Positions 23,814 to 37,054 are shown, numbered from the stretch's first letter. The stretch: 64,000 nucleotides of DNA from Zanthoxylum bungeanum (GCA_019454045.1 SKCR01007782.1:124001-188000); one strand, 5' to 3'. A program made the numbers and translations. The notes: generated from the letters alone by a model not told the origin.

Positions 23814-25208
23814 TGTTGTGATATTTTTATATCGTACCGCAAGTGTACGGTGTCAAGTTTTAGTATAAATATGAGTTAAGAGTGTCGAACCCACAGTGAT
23901 TGCGTTAACTCGCACTAAGTACTACAATTGATAATCCTAACTTTATTTAGAAAATAAATGATAAAGATTTTAATAATTAAATAAAATATACAAATATTTA
24001 GATAGGAGGAACTAATACGATAGAGATTCTGGATCCTGATTTCACCTAGCTGTCTCCTATGTATTTGTCATGCCAATTAATCTTTGTTTAGTTATATTAT
24101 TTATAAGTCAAGATCCTAAAATATTCACTCCCTCTCTCGAGTGCCGAGTGAAAATATTATCAACTATAGACTTCAATATCTCTATAAAAATCCAATAGTT
24201 AATAACTCATTACGATTTGTGATTCTATTTTAACGACTTCAAAGGACTACAGATTCTCTCGAACTCTATAAAATCCTAGGTTATATTCTCTAGATCTATT
24301 CAAAATCCCCTCTCTCGAGTGATAGATTCTAAACATTCATCATCTCAAATTGTGGCCAGCAATCAAGAAGCATTAAACTCAAAAGAATATAAATAAATTA
24401 TAAAAACTTCATAACAAAATTGATAAACAAAATACAAGGTTCAAGCATCAATTACACCATTCTCCAGAATTAAGGAGTAAATTCATGACAAAAGATAAAA
24501 CATTGAATAATCAAGCCACGAATCTAATGGAAATCATTAGAGTTTTAAGAAAGAAATAAGAAGATAAAACCCGAATTAAATCTCTTCCTCTCCGGATATT
24601 ACAGCCTTTGTCTCTTCTTGTCGCTCTTCAATCCTCTCATTGGATCTCTAAAAATATGTGTTCTGTGTTTTGTGCTCTGTATTAGCCTCCTCCTGAGTGT
24701 TGGATGTAATGTTATATTTATATTGGGGGCTGGGAGTCTTTGGGTAGCATTAGGATTATTGAAAACCCTAAAAATTTAATCCTGGACGTGCGTGCAGCTC
24801 TTGTCAAATTGGCGTCGTGGCTCCAATTTCCCTGGAAATTGTATGGAAATTGTGATTGAGGAGGCGCCGCGGCGCCAGGATTTTTCATTGGCGCCTTGGC
24901 GCTATTGTCCTTTCCTTTCTTTGGCGCCATGGCACCAATGTGTATCATGAAAGTGGGCGCCATGGCGCCTTCAAATACAAATGTTAGGCGCTGTGGCGCC
25001 TAATTATATGTGCCATGGTGCCAATGCTCCCGGTGATGTCCTGTGTTCCCTGAAGTTCCCAAAACACGTGCAATTATTCCCAGATCCATATATTAATGCT
25101 CCTACAAATAAACATAAAATAAATTATAAATGATATTAAATATCTCGAATTATAACAAAATAATAAGCTAAAGATATTGGAATAAGTGGGTATAAACCAC
25201 ACTTATCA
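23814..25208 (-). repeat. 5' LTR of gypsy B
   Basis: 1395 bp, the partner of 19560-20946. It ends at CACTTATCA on the plus strand, followed by the target duplication CCGAA and resumed hAT A sequence. Confidence 0.92.
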
Positions 25209-25564
25209 CCGAACCAAATTGAACCAGACGGTTCTAACGGTTCGAACCGAAACAATTGGACTATACAGGAAGCCAACGGCTCCCTGCCCTAAAAATTTAA
25301 AAAAATATTATTTTTTTAAATCTAATTACTAAATTACCCTTAATAACATTAATAAAACGACTAGTTTTAGGAGCAATTTAGGTATCACAAAAATAATCCA
25401 AAAATTTATAAATGTTGGTCATTTTTTATTTTTTCAACACACCAATTCTCAATTCTCTCAATTTCTTTAATTCTCTATTTCTCAATTCTCTCATCTTCAA
25501 TTTTTCATATTGAGTTAAATTTGTAATATTTAATATTAACAATACAAGCCCATCTAAAAACATC

Positions 25565-27472
25565 ATGTCTAATGTGTCAACCCAAGAGAGCGACCAAAAT
25601 ATCGGTACAAGGAAAAGAGAAGTTAAGTCTCGATTTTTCGATATCTTCAAAATTCATTTTCATTTAGTCGAGACTGAAAATGAATGCCCAATAGTAACAT
25701 GCAACTATTGTGGTGTATCTTACAAATTTACTGGCTGCTATGACAATATGAACAAGCACTTGGATAGACATCATGCCGCTGAAATTGGACTTGATACAAT
25801 ATAAACTCAAATGGGCAGGTACGCTTCATCTAGTAGAGATACGAGTTCTTTAGATTTATTTAAATATTCTAATGTTATAGAGAAGAATTTGCTAAATTGA
25901 CTTGTATGATATATCTTTCTTAAAATTTTGATGAAAAAATTACTTTTACTAATTACGTTCGAAATGTTTTAAATTCAGCTGCTTGTAAAATGCCTAGAAA
26001 TACAACAAAACGATAAATTTTTAAATTATACAAAGATGGTAAATTATTTTAAATGAAATATTTAAAGATATTAAAGGTCATCTTTCTATTTGTTCTGATA
26101 TTTGGAGTAACCATTAGCAAACACACTCATACATTGGTGTGACTTGTCATTGGATTGATGCATCATGGAACATGCAAAAACGACTTATTGCATTTAGAGG
26201 TTTTATACTGCACAAAATATTTATAGAATGATTAAAGTAATTTTTGATGAATATGGTTTATTAGGTAAAATTTTAACAATTGGTTTTGACAATGCATCTG
26301 CAAATACTGCATCAATTAGAGATTTAAAAGAAATATGTCAACCAAATTTGGGGGGTCCATTTTTTCATGTTCGTTGCACATGCTATGTCCTTAATTTATG
26401 TGTTCAAGCTTGTCTGATTTTTTTAGAACATCACATTAATCCTATTAAGATTGCACTTAATTGTATTTGGTCATATTCTCAAGTCAATAGAGAATGAGCC
26501 AAGTTCTGTAAATTAAATGATGTTAGATCGGTAAAATTTTCAAGAGATGTTCCAACTCGTTGGTATTCAACTTATTTTCTTTTAACTCAAGTTTTTCAAT
26601 ACAAAGATGTATTATGTAGTTTTTTTCCCCAACATGTTCAACATATAACACTTTCGCTTAGTTAATGGGATATTTGTGAAAAAATTAGAACTTTTAAAAG
26701 TTTTTAATGATGCTACAAATATTTTTAGTGTAGTTTATTATCTTACAACAAATTTATTTCTTGTTCAATGTTTGAGTATTGTTGGTACTCTATATGAGCA
26801 TGCCGAAAGTTCTAATGTTAATGATATTGTTTTAATTGAAGCTATTGTTGTTATGAAGAGAAAATGATTGATTTATTTTAAAGACATTCAATTGTTTTAT
26901 CTTATTACCACAGTTTTTTTTATTCTAAATTTAAATTAGAAGGTTTGAATAGTGACTTACGAACTTACTATGCATTTTTAGGAATAGATGATGAAGTTAA
27001 TATTAGAAAAGTAATAGATGGAATAAAAATTAATTTAATAGATTAATTTAATTATTATGTTAGTAGATATAATTTGCAATCATCAGGACAATCTAGTAAC
27101 GAACTCGTAATACATTCAAGACTTAGCATATGTGATCGTTGGTTACTCCAACGAAATAAAAATAGAGGGATAACACGACTAACAACTCAGAATTAGATAA
27201 TTATTTATCAACCAATTTCGATTTCCCTCATGAAAGTTTAGTAAGTAAGAATTTTCAAATACTTGACTAGTGAAACATATATCAAAATGTCTATCATGTT
27301 TTATCAATTATTGCTAAAGAGGTGCTGGCATCACCTGTTTCTACCATAGTGGTTGAACAAGCCTTCAGCTTAGGATACAATATTTTGGAATCGAGACAGT
27401 CTTCATTACATCCAAACACTTTGGAAGCAACAACATGTGTGGATGATTGGACCCGAACTAATCTGAGGCAAC
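25565..27472 (+). pseudogene. hAT A transposase remnant (BED finger to dimerisation domain)
   Basis: It starts MSNVSTQESDQN at 25565. Residues about 30-75 form a BED zinc finger (CNYCGVSYKF ... HLDRHH, with both Cys and both His present). Later open pieces include 26228-26497, with FDNASANTASI and RCTCYVLNLC, and 26676-26867. The C-terminal hAT dimerisation motif VVEQAFSLGYNILESRQSSL lies near 27345-27410. At least four stops or frameshifts disrupt it. Two of these stops, TGA near 26494 and TAA near 26662, are shared with hAT B. The tail after the dimerisation domain is cut off at 27472. Confidence 0.88.
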
Positions 27473-28713
27473 TGAAATCTAATTTCATTTAATATACCCA
27501 ATATATTATTTTAGCCCAATTAAATAAATTAAATAGAAATATCCAATTTAACTATTAAATTTATTTTTACCGATTAATACCAAATTAATCGCGTTCTCTC
27601 TCTTCTAGTCGAATTAATCCCAGATTAATTCTTACCGTAATTAATCCTAGATTAATTTTCCCTCTCTCATAATTAATCTCAGATTAATTCTGTTCGAGTC
27701 AAATGTCATCGGTGAATCTTTGGGAGGCAACCCAAGAGATCCCTGGATATGTTGGCAGTGAATACGGTCATCGGACTATCTGAACATGTGCGTACCTCGT
27801 ACCACATTCTTACCGATTTACAAGACATAGTTGGCTTCTAGCAAAGCACCGTGCCTACCCAATTCTCCAGAAATATTCTTTTAAGGAATATATATAATCT
27901 ATATCAGGCGTAGTATACATAGTATTGCGTATTACGATCCAGTATTGGATGTCACATGCTTGGCCTGGAGCTGGAGTTGTGTCTGCCCCGTACGAAGCAT
28001 ATATCGGATCACCAGCAACTAGTCTATTTATGATCGGAAAGTCATGACCTAGTCATACTTTCCCGATGGCTATAGCACTATAGAGTACAAGTTCTGTATC
28101 CATGCGTGATCATCATCTCCATATGACTGAAGTGATACTTCCATCTTGACATCACACCAAATACACTACGATTCTCAGTATACCCAGAAGAGGCGTACAC
28201 AGAACCTGTTAAAGCCCCGAACGACCAAAATCAAAGTATACTGATTGTCGCAAGTATTAGCGATGCAAGTCTCATGTTAAGACCAAATACACCTACCCTG
28301 ATTCGGATTCCCATAGACATATAGTCATACTACCAATGGGATTCTGAGGGGTCTATCCAGAGCGAAGCTGTTTCCGTACCATCGGTAAACGAAACCTCCT
28401 ATTACACTTGCATGAGTATCCAATACCCATATATATGAGAACTATGTCGTTACGTTTCCATGACACGCACAAGTATAATACTAGCCTATTCAGCATTATC
28501 GATGTCCAGTCTCGATAATACTACGACTAGGGATATTTAATGATTAAACCTTTGTGGATTAATACTGTCTCATATCTTATTAATCATTTATATATCCAGT
28601 TAATCCAATTACAAATGATAAAAGAGCAATTTCCTTTGTCACATAGTTAATTTTGTACAAGAACACTATGTTCTTTACAAAATAGTGATGTTATGGGTCA
28701 TAATTATCCAAAA
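27473..28713 (-). repeat. 3' LTR of copia 2, missing about 700 bp at its end
   Basis: Aligned with the copia 1 LTR it covers the 5' two-thirds in element orientation. The terminal TG has decayed (TTTTGG for TGTTGG). The other end stops at 27473, matching the interior of the LTR copy near 35349 rather than an LTR end. Confidence 0.85.
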
Positions 28714-28724
28714 ATATCCCACTT
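28714..28724 (-). other. Polypurine tract of copia 2
   Basis: The minus strand reads AAGTGGGATAT next to the 3' LTR, close to the copia consensus AAGTGGGAGATTG. Confidence 0.7.
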
Positions 28725-31510
28725 GGCCTATAGCCAATCACTCAAGTGTCCAACACCTGAACTATGTACGGGTCGCTCAAACTTCTGTTGAGAAATAGCT
28801 TTTGTCAGTGGATTTGTAAGGTTATCATCTGATGCGATTTATTCGATCATCACATCGCCACGATGTATGATCTCACGAATCAGTTGAAGTACATACTTGG
28901 ATCGTTGATGAGACCACGGTTCCTTAGCCTGTGCTGTAGCCTAGCTCAGCTGCTAACAGAACTACTCTTAATCCAATTAGGATTATATAGATCCAAAATG
29001 CTTCTTTTGCTGCCTCAGCTGTATCAATGTTCCGCTCTTTGTTGTTTAAACGGTAACCTTCTCTTGCTTGGAAGATTTCCAGCTCAATGTTCCGTTATTC
29101 AAACAAAATATGTACCCTTATTGCGACTTACAGTCGTCTTTCTTGATTTGGAAACTTGCAGCGGTGAACCCAGTTACCTCAAGTTCTCATTTCCCCATAT
29201 TCTCAGAAAGCATCCTTAGTTCATCCAAGATACTCAAGGATGTTCTTTACTCAATCCAGTGACCATCAACAAGATGGGCTTGATTGTGACTGCATATGCT
29301 CAAAGTATATGAGACATCAGGTTCCGTACATATCAAAACGTACGAACTCTGGGAGAGTGTCAGCAGCTTTCTAGATCTATCCCAGTAGATCTTTATTCCC
29401 AGAATAAAGCCTGCTTCTCCTAGGTTTTTCATGGAGAATTTTATGAAAGCCAAGCTTTCACCGATTATAGCATGGGAATGTTATTGATAAGAAGCAATAC
29501 ATCATCAACATAAGGACAATGAATGTCAGTGCACTCCCACTAACCCTCTTATATACACAAGAATCATTTTCATTTTGAATTAAATCATATACCATTATGA
29601 TTACATCAAAAAGCTGGTTCCAAGAACGCAATGCTTGCTTCAATCCATAAATGGACCATTTTAACTTGCAAGCCTTGTTTGCACGTTTTGGCACGACAAA
29701 ACCGTCAGGATGTTGCATACAAACATCCTCCAAAAGGTTTCCATTAAGGAAAGCGGAGTTTCGTCGTAGTTGACACTATGTCGTTGACGATACCCTTTCT
29801 GTACAAGCCTAGCTGCGTACATTTGTATGTTGCCATCCATGTATGTCTTCCTTGAAGACTCATTTAGTACCAATAAGCACAATGCCTTCTGGTACATCAA
29901 CCAGTATCCAAACATGGTTCCTATACATGGAATCCATTTCGGACTTCATGGCACTTTGCCATAAAAGGAGTCGATACCTTATATCACTTCCTCATACGTA
30001 GTCGGTTCTTCTTCCTCATATAAGATTAATATCTACATGAGGTGAGATCAGAAACCCATACCTCCCAGGTTGATTTCTGACTCTTTCTGACATACGCGGT
30101 TCTTGTGCATTCGAAGATTGTGGTACAGTTTTATCCCTGATGAACTGTTTATGTTCCATAAGGGATCGGTGCCTGAAATAGTATCACTCTGATTTTTATC
30201 GAGTTTTACTTTCCTCCCACTTACCACTGCATATAAGAATTCCTCTTAGGAAAACCGCATAGAGAGCAACAAATACATTGTTCTCTTATGGGTTGTATAA
30301 GTACAATACTTTGGTTTCCCTAGGATAAGCTACAAATAGGTACTTATCCGATTTGGGTTCTAGTTTGGTATATCCAAACGTTTAGAGTATGCCCAGCATT
30401 CCCAAATCTTCAGGAATGAGAAATCAAGTTTCTTCCCAAATACTTTGGTTTCCCTAGGATAACCTACAGATTTTTCATGGAACCTTATTCAAAATAAGTA
30501 TTGCACTGTTTAATGCGTATCCTCAGAAGGAAATTGGTAGCTCAGAGTGACTCATCATTAACCTTACCATGTCCAACTATGTTCGGTTTCTTTGTTCGGT
30601 CACATCATCCAACTGAGGTGTTCCGGGAGAAGTCCACTGTGAAAGAATACTATACTATTTCAAGTAATCTTGAAATTGATATGTTTAAGTATTATTCATC
30701 ATGGTCCAACCATAATGTTTTAATACTTTTACCGGTCTATTTTTCTACTTCGTGTCGAAACTCTTTCAATTTCTCAAAAGTTTCCGACTTGTGTTTCATA
30801 AGATACACATGACCATAATGCGATGCCACATCCGTAAAGTTTAGGAAGTATTCATATCCACCTCTAGCCTAGCTAGACATAGGCCCACTTATGTCACTAT
30901 GAACGAGGGCTAACAGATCGGTGGCATTTGCACCTTTACCATTAAAATGTGTTTTAGGCATTTTGCCTAATAAACAAGATTCGCAGACATCATTTGAATT
31001 AGGATCAAATTCTTCCTAGTATCCATTCTTCGAAAGTGTGGATATACGAGCCGTGTTAATATGTCCCAGACAACAATGCCACTTTTAAGTCTCAATAGAT
31101 TTCTTCAGTTTGAGCTTTTGTTTGTCATATTCTATGTTTGAGATTCATTTATATTCTAAATATAAATACTGTTATTCACATCTAATGTGTATATCTCAAT
31201 ATCATCTTTATAAACAAAACACATGGTGTTTCGGAACATAAAGGTATACCCCAAACGGGTTAAACTAGATACAGAGATAATGTTCTTAGTCAAACTAGGT
31301 ACATTATAACAGTTTCCTAATTTAAGTACATGCCCCAAGGGCAGTTCCAAAACTTAGGTTCCTATGGCCAAAACAGTGACTCTCGTCCTGTTTCCGACTT
31401 GTAGGTCGATCTCATCTGAAGCCAGTATCCTACTAATCAGCAGATGCCGCACATCAGTACATATGTATTTTCCACATCCAGTATCAAAATCCAATTTTAA
31501 AATTGGTAGT
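28725..31510 (-). pseudogene. Copia 2 pol remnant
   Basis: Landmarks on the minus strand, 5' to 3' in the element: protease FDTGCGKYICTD near 31465-31500; gag-pre-integrase LPLGHVLKLGNCYNVPSLTK near 31290-31345; CESCLLGKMPK near 30955-31000; integrase LVHSDISGPMSS near 30880-30920 and GGYEYFLNFTDVASHYGHVY near 30815-30870; RT YAARLVQKGYRQRHSVNYDE near 29770-29830 and FVVPKRANKACKL near 29665-29705, then IYGLKQA; the RNase H end LTNPLTKAISQQKFE near 28770-28815. Stops and frameshifts occur throughout; the longest open piece is 91 codons. Confidence 0.88.
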
Positions 31511-32165
31511 GGACACGTTTATAACAAACATACCCGAAGCCGGAGCCTTGCCCCACCTTCACTTCCTTCATGTCTGCCTTGTCCATACGGCAGTCACGCT
31601 TTCAGTGACCCCGTTTGCCACAGCTTAGGCAGACATATTGGGATATGTCATTTGTCTTCCCAGAAGACTGTGACGATTTAGCCTTGCCCTTTTCTTCACA
31701 CCCCCAGAAGCCTTCGGCCAAGCCTTGGCCTTCTGGGATGTCGAAGTAAAATGCGTCTTGCGCTTCTTGCCTTTTAGAAGTTCTGGCTCTGCCTCATTGA
31801 GCATAGTCATTAACTCTCCAAGAGTTTTCTCTTGGTTCATGATGAACCCGCCCCAACATTCGGGCAGAGACTGTAAGATCAAATCTATGGAAGTCTTTGC
31901 CTCATAGGTAATGCCCAGCTAACCTAGTTGTTCGATGTCAGCAATCATCTGTGACACCTAGTGCTCGACAGTTGTACCCTCTGAAATACGCGAGCGAAAG
32001 AGCTTCTTTTACAATTTGTACTTCTAAGATCTAAGAATAAATCTATGAAGATCCTTTAATTTCAACATCATGGTATAAGGATCTAATCCTTAGTTCTGAC
32101 GACGAAATTAAAGAGTTATTGCAGAAAGCATAACAGATTGAGCACTAAAGTTATGAGTCTTCCAA
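31511..32165 (-). pseudogene. Copia 2 gag remnant
   Basis: The piece 31882-31625 (85 codons) reads MILQSLPECWGGFIMNQEKT and continues LGELMTMLNEAEPEL, the typical copia gag domain. Upstream codons near 31900-31980 read VSQMIADIEQLG. The CCHC knuckle region lies at 31600-31640. There are multiple frame breaks. Confidence 0.85.
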
Positions 32166-34631
32166 AGCTCATGCTAAACTATTTGCTCAACTTCGGGCTC
32201 AGGCCCGAGAGGTTTCTCTATCAAATAGAGTAACTTCTCAGCTCCCATGACTATCCTGAGATTCTTTTCCCAATCTGAAAATTAAAGTCGTTAAAGATAT
32301 TTTCACCCAGGATTATGTCCTTTGACGCTAATCTTTCAAGTCATCTTGATTGCTATAGTCCAACTATCCAATCAACGATTTCAGGTACAATCTAATGTAG
32401 TGATTACTATAGTCTAACTATATAATTAACTACAATTTGATTGGTTACTTTCAAATGTATTGACTACTATAGTCCAACTATATAACCAACTATAAATGAA
32501 GTAGTTTGAATACAGTTCAACTGTTCAATTAAAACATCAATAGAATATTAGTCCAACTAATATCTATTTATTAATGACGAAAAATAAAATGAGCGCGTAT
32601 TGGCAAGTATTTAAACGAAATTGCAAATTTAATACTTGTCTCCCACTATTTTTCGGCGAACCTTTAACCCTCTGTGGAGTACTCGGGAAACCTAGTTTCC
32701 TAGTGGGCTAGAATCCAGTTAAACAGCACATAACCTTGACTTTGGCCAACAAGCTGTATGAAACTTAACTAGGTAGATCTCGAAGATCAATTGGATCTCA
32801 TCCAATTCCTAGATCCAGTATGTGGACCTCCAAGTCCAAAACATATATCCAATATATGCCAATATATCCAATATATTTCCTAACCTTTTTCCTCTGAATC
32901 AACTAAGCCTTGGCTTTGGCTCAACAAGCTTAATGAAACCAGTTAAGCGTGACCCATTGACAGTGGGAAAACTTCGTAATCGAGGTCGATGAACAAGAAG
33001 TGACCTTGAATTTGGCCAACAAATCACAACTTGCCCAAGACGTACGATATGGAACAAAGCTTTCGTGATTCAAACACATCCGCGATGGGCAAAGGTCTTG
33101 ACTTTGGCCAACAAACCAATGCCAATCTTGGATCTTGAGAGAGAACCACTCAATGGAAGGAAAAACGCTTAATATAAAATGAGGGTTTTTGTCGCGATTT
33201 GGCAACCAATTTATTATCTTTAATTAGGTCACATCATACACCCTTAAGCATGCATTCTAAAAGCATAATAAGGCGCGAATAAAATTAATAATGATATGCG
33301 GATGGATATACAACAAATTGTTCCTAGAACAAATCTCTATCTTTCCTCTCTCCCGCTAGCAATATTCTTACCTCTACCTAATTACATAACACTAATAAGA
33401 AACCTCATTTACATTGAGGGGAATTGGTGAGTAGAGAAATACAAAGAGAATAGAGATAATAGGCTGGACACGCAGGTCCAATTTAATAAATAAGTACCAT
33501 ACTTACAATAATTTCCAAAATTGCCCTCACCCTTTAATATCCATCCGATATACATTATTCATACAATACATCCAAGTATTCACATAAAGCATGTTATCAA
33601 TAAATCTAATCCAATTAATTAATCTTTGATTAATGACCATCCAATGTTCACACAACTATTTGATTTGCGCGAGTCAAACTCGTTTAAGAATAAATACTCA
33701 AAGTAAGTATTCTTGAATTATATCGAATTACAATTTTAAATCCAATTTAAATTGTATCCAATGCTAATTCATATTTAATTCCAAATTAAATAATTACACT
33801 TTTAATAGTGCCTTTTAGACTTGGATTCCAAATCCAATCTTAACGAGTCTCAAAGGCCCAATTAATATCTAATACTATTCAATTAAAGTTCAATGGGCTT
33901 TCAATTAATTCTTTAGGCATGGGCTTTGGCCAACATGGATCAAACCCAAGACGCCAAGGCATAATTAGGAATCACCCTATGCAATAAAATCAATTTAGGC
34001 TCATTAGGCCCAATTAAATTATTAAAGGCCCAATTAAATTATTTTGGGATTTTATAGAAATGGTTTAGGCCCAAATATGATCCAAGACCAAAATTTAGCC
34101 CAACCAAGCCCATTAACCCAATTACAACAAATTAAATTAATACATCATTCCAAATTACATATTAATTCAATTAAAGTGCAATTACCACAATTAATTAATT
34201 AACCTAATGTTTCCAAAACATCAATTTAATCTAATTAATCATGCCTAATTCCCAAATTTATGTCCAACACAAAATTGGTGCAAAATCAACTCCACAACTT
34301 GCTATAGGCTCACTGCAATTACATGAAATAACACCCAATTTTGATTTCAATCCAATTAAATCAATAATCAATATTCATTTCATGCTTTTAACACATCTAA
34401 TTGTCAAAATTGAAAATTTACCATGAGATTTTTCTAGGGCTTATATTCGGCCATGTGAGGGGATTTGGGGAAAATTAATCTAATCAATTTTTCTCAAAAT
34501 CAAAGATACATAAATCCAATTCATCATCATCCAAACACAACCAAATAATCAATTTAGAAATTTATAAGCTCTAAGCACAAAATCCCCAAATAAAGTCCAT
34601 AAACCCTAAATTCAAATCAAGCTTAGATCTC
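32166..34631 (-). other. Copia 2 untranslated leader, no gene seen
   Basis: About 2.5 kb homologous to the leader of copia 1 (2901-5590), AT-rich, with only short chance ORFs. Confidence 0.6.
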
Positions 34632-34643
34632 GCTCTAATACCA
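34632..34643 (-). other. Primer-binding site of copia 2
   Basis: The minus strand reads TGGTATTAGAGC, one mismatch from the initiator-tRNA-Met copia consensus TGGTATCAGAGC, one base from the LTR end at 34645. Confidence 0.9.
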
Positions 34644-34644
34644 T

Positions 34645-37054
34645 TGTTAGTGTCGTAGACATGCCACGAGATCTCTAAGCGTGATTCGTGTGTGAATAAA
34701 ATCAAAAATAAGTTGCGGAAGACTTACATTGATCAGTTGAGTTCAAAACTTTTTCTTGGATGATGGAAGCTCCAAGCCTTCTTGTAGTGTTTCCAACAAT
34801 TGGGTGAGTCTCTCTATCACCTTCAATTGACTCCTTAATGTGCTAGCATGCTTGAATTATTGCAACAAAAATCCATGGGAGAGTGATGAAGCTCACGGCC
34901 TCAAGGAGGAAGAATAGATAAATTTTGGTTGCTGTGAATAGTGAATTCTGCACTTCCAAAGTTGACCAAATTAATTTATACTTGACTTGAGTTGAGTGTT
35001 GGAATTGGTTTGTGTAAATTACAAGTAAAGCCAAACTTTCTTTCAATAAATCAAATCCATGAAATAAGCCTAACCACTTCCATCAAATGTCCAAATTTGA
35101 TGAAAATGAAGTGGGTCCCACCACTTTTAAATCTGAATTTAAGTCGGCTAATCCAACACGCACTTCGCTAGGGCGGTCGTAGGGCCCGGGTTCGTTTAAT
35201 TCCGAATAAATGAATTTGTTGTTGCGACATTATTAAATCTAATTTAAATAAATAATAATACATAGCAAAATTATTACGAAAGTCGCTTGCGAATTAATTC
35301 TAAATTAATTCGTTCGCCCGAATTAAAATCCAATTTTAATTCCGCTTTGAAATCTAATTTCATTTAATATACCCAATATATTATTTTAGCCCAATTAAAT
35401 AAATTAAATAGAAAAATACAATTTAACTATTAAATTTATTCTTACCGATTAATTCCAAATTAATCGTGTTCTCTCTCTTCTAGACGAATATACCAAAAAA
35501 TTAATCTAGGATTAATTAAGGTAAGAATCAACCACCACACTCAATCAATCAATCAATCACATCAATCAAGTTGTCAAGTCACATCACTCAAAGTGACAAG
35601 TGACAATTAACGCTTGATGCGACTAATGATTTGACGCTTTGATTTGACTTGCGTGCAACACTCGAATTCGAAATGCGAATGAGCTCGCAAACAATCTCAG
35701 GCTCGGGTTCGTTAATTCCAAATTAACGAATTTTCCGTTGCGTCGTAATTAAATGATTACGCCTAGCGAAATCACTATTCACATCGCTAACGAATTAATT
35801 CGTTCGCCCAAATTAAAATATAATTTTAATTCTGCGTCAAAATCCAATTTCGTTTAATATATCAAATATATTAATTTATCGATTAATTCCAAATTATTCG
35901 TTATCTCTCTTTAAATAGTATTTTATCCTAGATAAAATATCTCCGCAATTAATCCAAGATTAATTTTCTCTCTCATCTAATTAATCCCAGATTAATTAAA
36001 GTGTGAGTCATATGTCATCGGTGAATCTTTGGGAAGCGACCCATGAGATCCCCGGATATGTTGGCAGTAAATTCGGTCGTCGGACTATCCGAACACGTAA
36101 GTACCTCGTACTACGTTTATACCGATTTACAAGACAAGGTTGGCTTCTAGCAAAGCACCATGCCTACCCAATTCTCCAGAAATATCCTTACAGGAATAAA
36201 GGATCTATATCAGGCATAGTATACATAGTATTGTGTATTTCTGTCCAGTATCGGATGATCACATGCAAGGCCTGGGGCTGGTACAGTGTCTGCCCCGTAC
36301 GAAGCATATATCAGATAACGAGCAACTAGTCTCTTTAATATCAGATAATCATGACCAAGTCATATTATCCCGACGGTTGCAACCTTTTTAGAGAACCAGT
36401 TCTGTATCCCTGCGCGTTCATCATCTCCATATGACTGGAGTGACATTTCCATCTTGACATCACACCCAACACACTACGATTCTCAATATACCCAGCATTG
36501 GCATACATAGAACCTGTTAAAGTCCTGGACGACCGCAACCAAAGTATATTGATTGTCGCAAGTATTAGCGGTGCAAGTCTCAGGTTAAGACCAAATACAC
36601 CTACCCTGATTTCGGATTTCCATAGACACATAGTCATACTACCAATGGAATTCCAAGGGGGTCTTATCCAGAGCGAAGCTGTTTCCCGTACCATCGGTAA
36701 AACATAACCTCCTATTACACTTGCATGAGTATCATATACCCAAATATATGAGAACTATGCCGTTGTGCCCTCACAATGCGCACAAGTGTAATACTAGTCT
36801 TTTACGCATTCATCGATGTCCAATTTCGATAATGCTCTGACTAGGGATGTTTAATGATTTATCCTTCGTGGATTGATACTGTCTCATATCATTCTCAATC
36901 CAGGAACAAATCATAGGGACCTCCTATCATTTATACATCTAGGTGATCTAATCACAAATGATAAGAATTTAATCTCATTTGTCACATAGTTAATTTGTAC
37001 AACAACACCATGATCTGTACAAATAGTGACGCTATGGGTCATAATTGTGCAACA
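34645..37054 (-). repeat. Chimeric 5' LTR of copia 2 (2410 bp)
   Basis: It is about 440 bp longer than the copia 1 LTR because part is present twice. 35150-35510 and 35620-35990 are both versions of the segment corresponding to about 6200-6560 of copia 1. The two versions differ: the left one resembles the 3' LTR of copia 2 (27473-27610), the right one resembles copia 1. The switch is at about 35510-35545. The right end is ...GTGCAACA at 37054. Confidence 0.8.

Larger units (their letters stand above)
19560..25208 (-). mobile_element. Gypsy B: complete gag-only (non-autonomous) gypsy element, 5649 bp
   Basis: Two near-identical LTRs (1387 and 1395 bp) flank an internal region of 2867 bp. This has a tRNA-Asp-type primer-binding site, a gag gene, conserved non-coding 3' blocks and a polypurine tract, but no protease, RT or integrase. 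The 5-bp target duplication CCGAA is perfect (19555-19559 and 25209-25213), and the empty site is seen uninterrupted in hAT B near 49640. The structure fits the class of gag-only LTR elements called TR-GAG. LTR similarity suggests a recent insertion. Confidence 0.93.
19448..27472 (+). mobile_element. hAT A: DNA transposon carrying gypsy B, right end lost
   Basis: It starts with the terminal repeat TAGACCCGGCCACG and then GGTTCGAAATCG-type subterminal repeats. Gypsy B interrupts it at 19560-25208. It resumes with the same sequence as hAT B and encodes a degenerate transposase. Its right end is missing: at 27472/27473 it changes abruptly into the copia 2 LTR, still inside the transposase tail. 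Confidence 0.88.
27473..37054 (-). mobile_element. Copia 2: Ty1/copia retrotransposon with damaged LTRs
   Basis: Minus orientation: chimeric 5' LTR (37054-34645), primer-binding site, leader, gag, protease, integrase, RT/RNase H, polypurine tract, and a truncated 3' LTR (28713-27473). Same family as copia 1. Its right border lies inside the first bases of the gypsy D0 LTR. Its left border is a deletion junction with hAT A, so no target duplication survives; the right flank ATATC is at 37055-37059. Confidence 0.88.
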
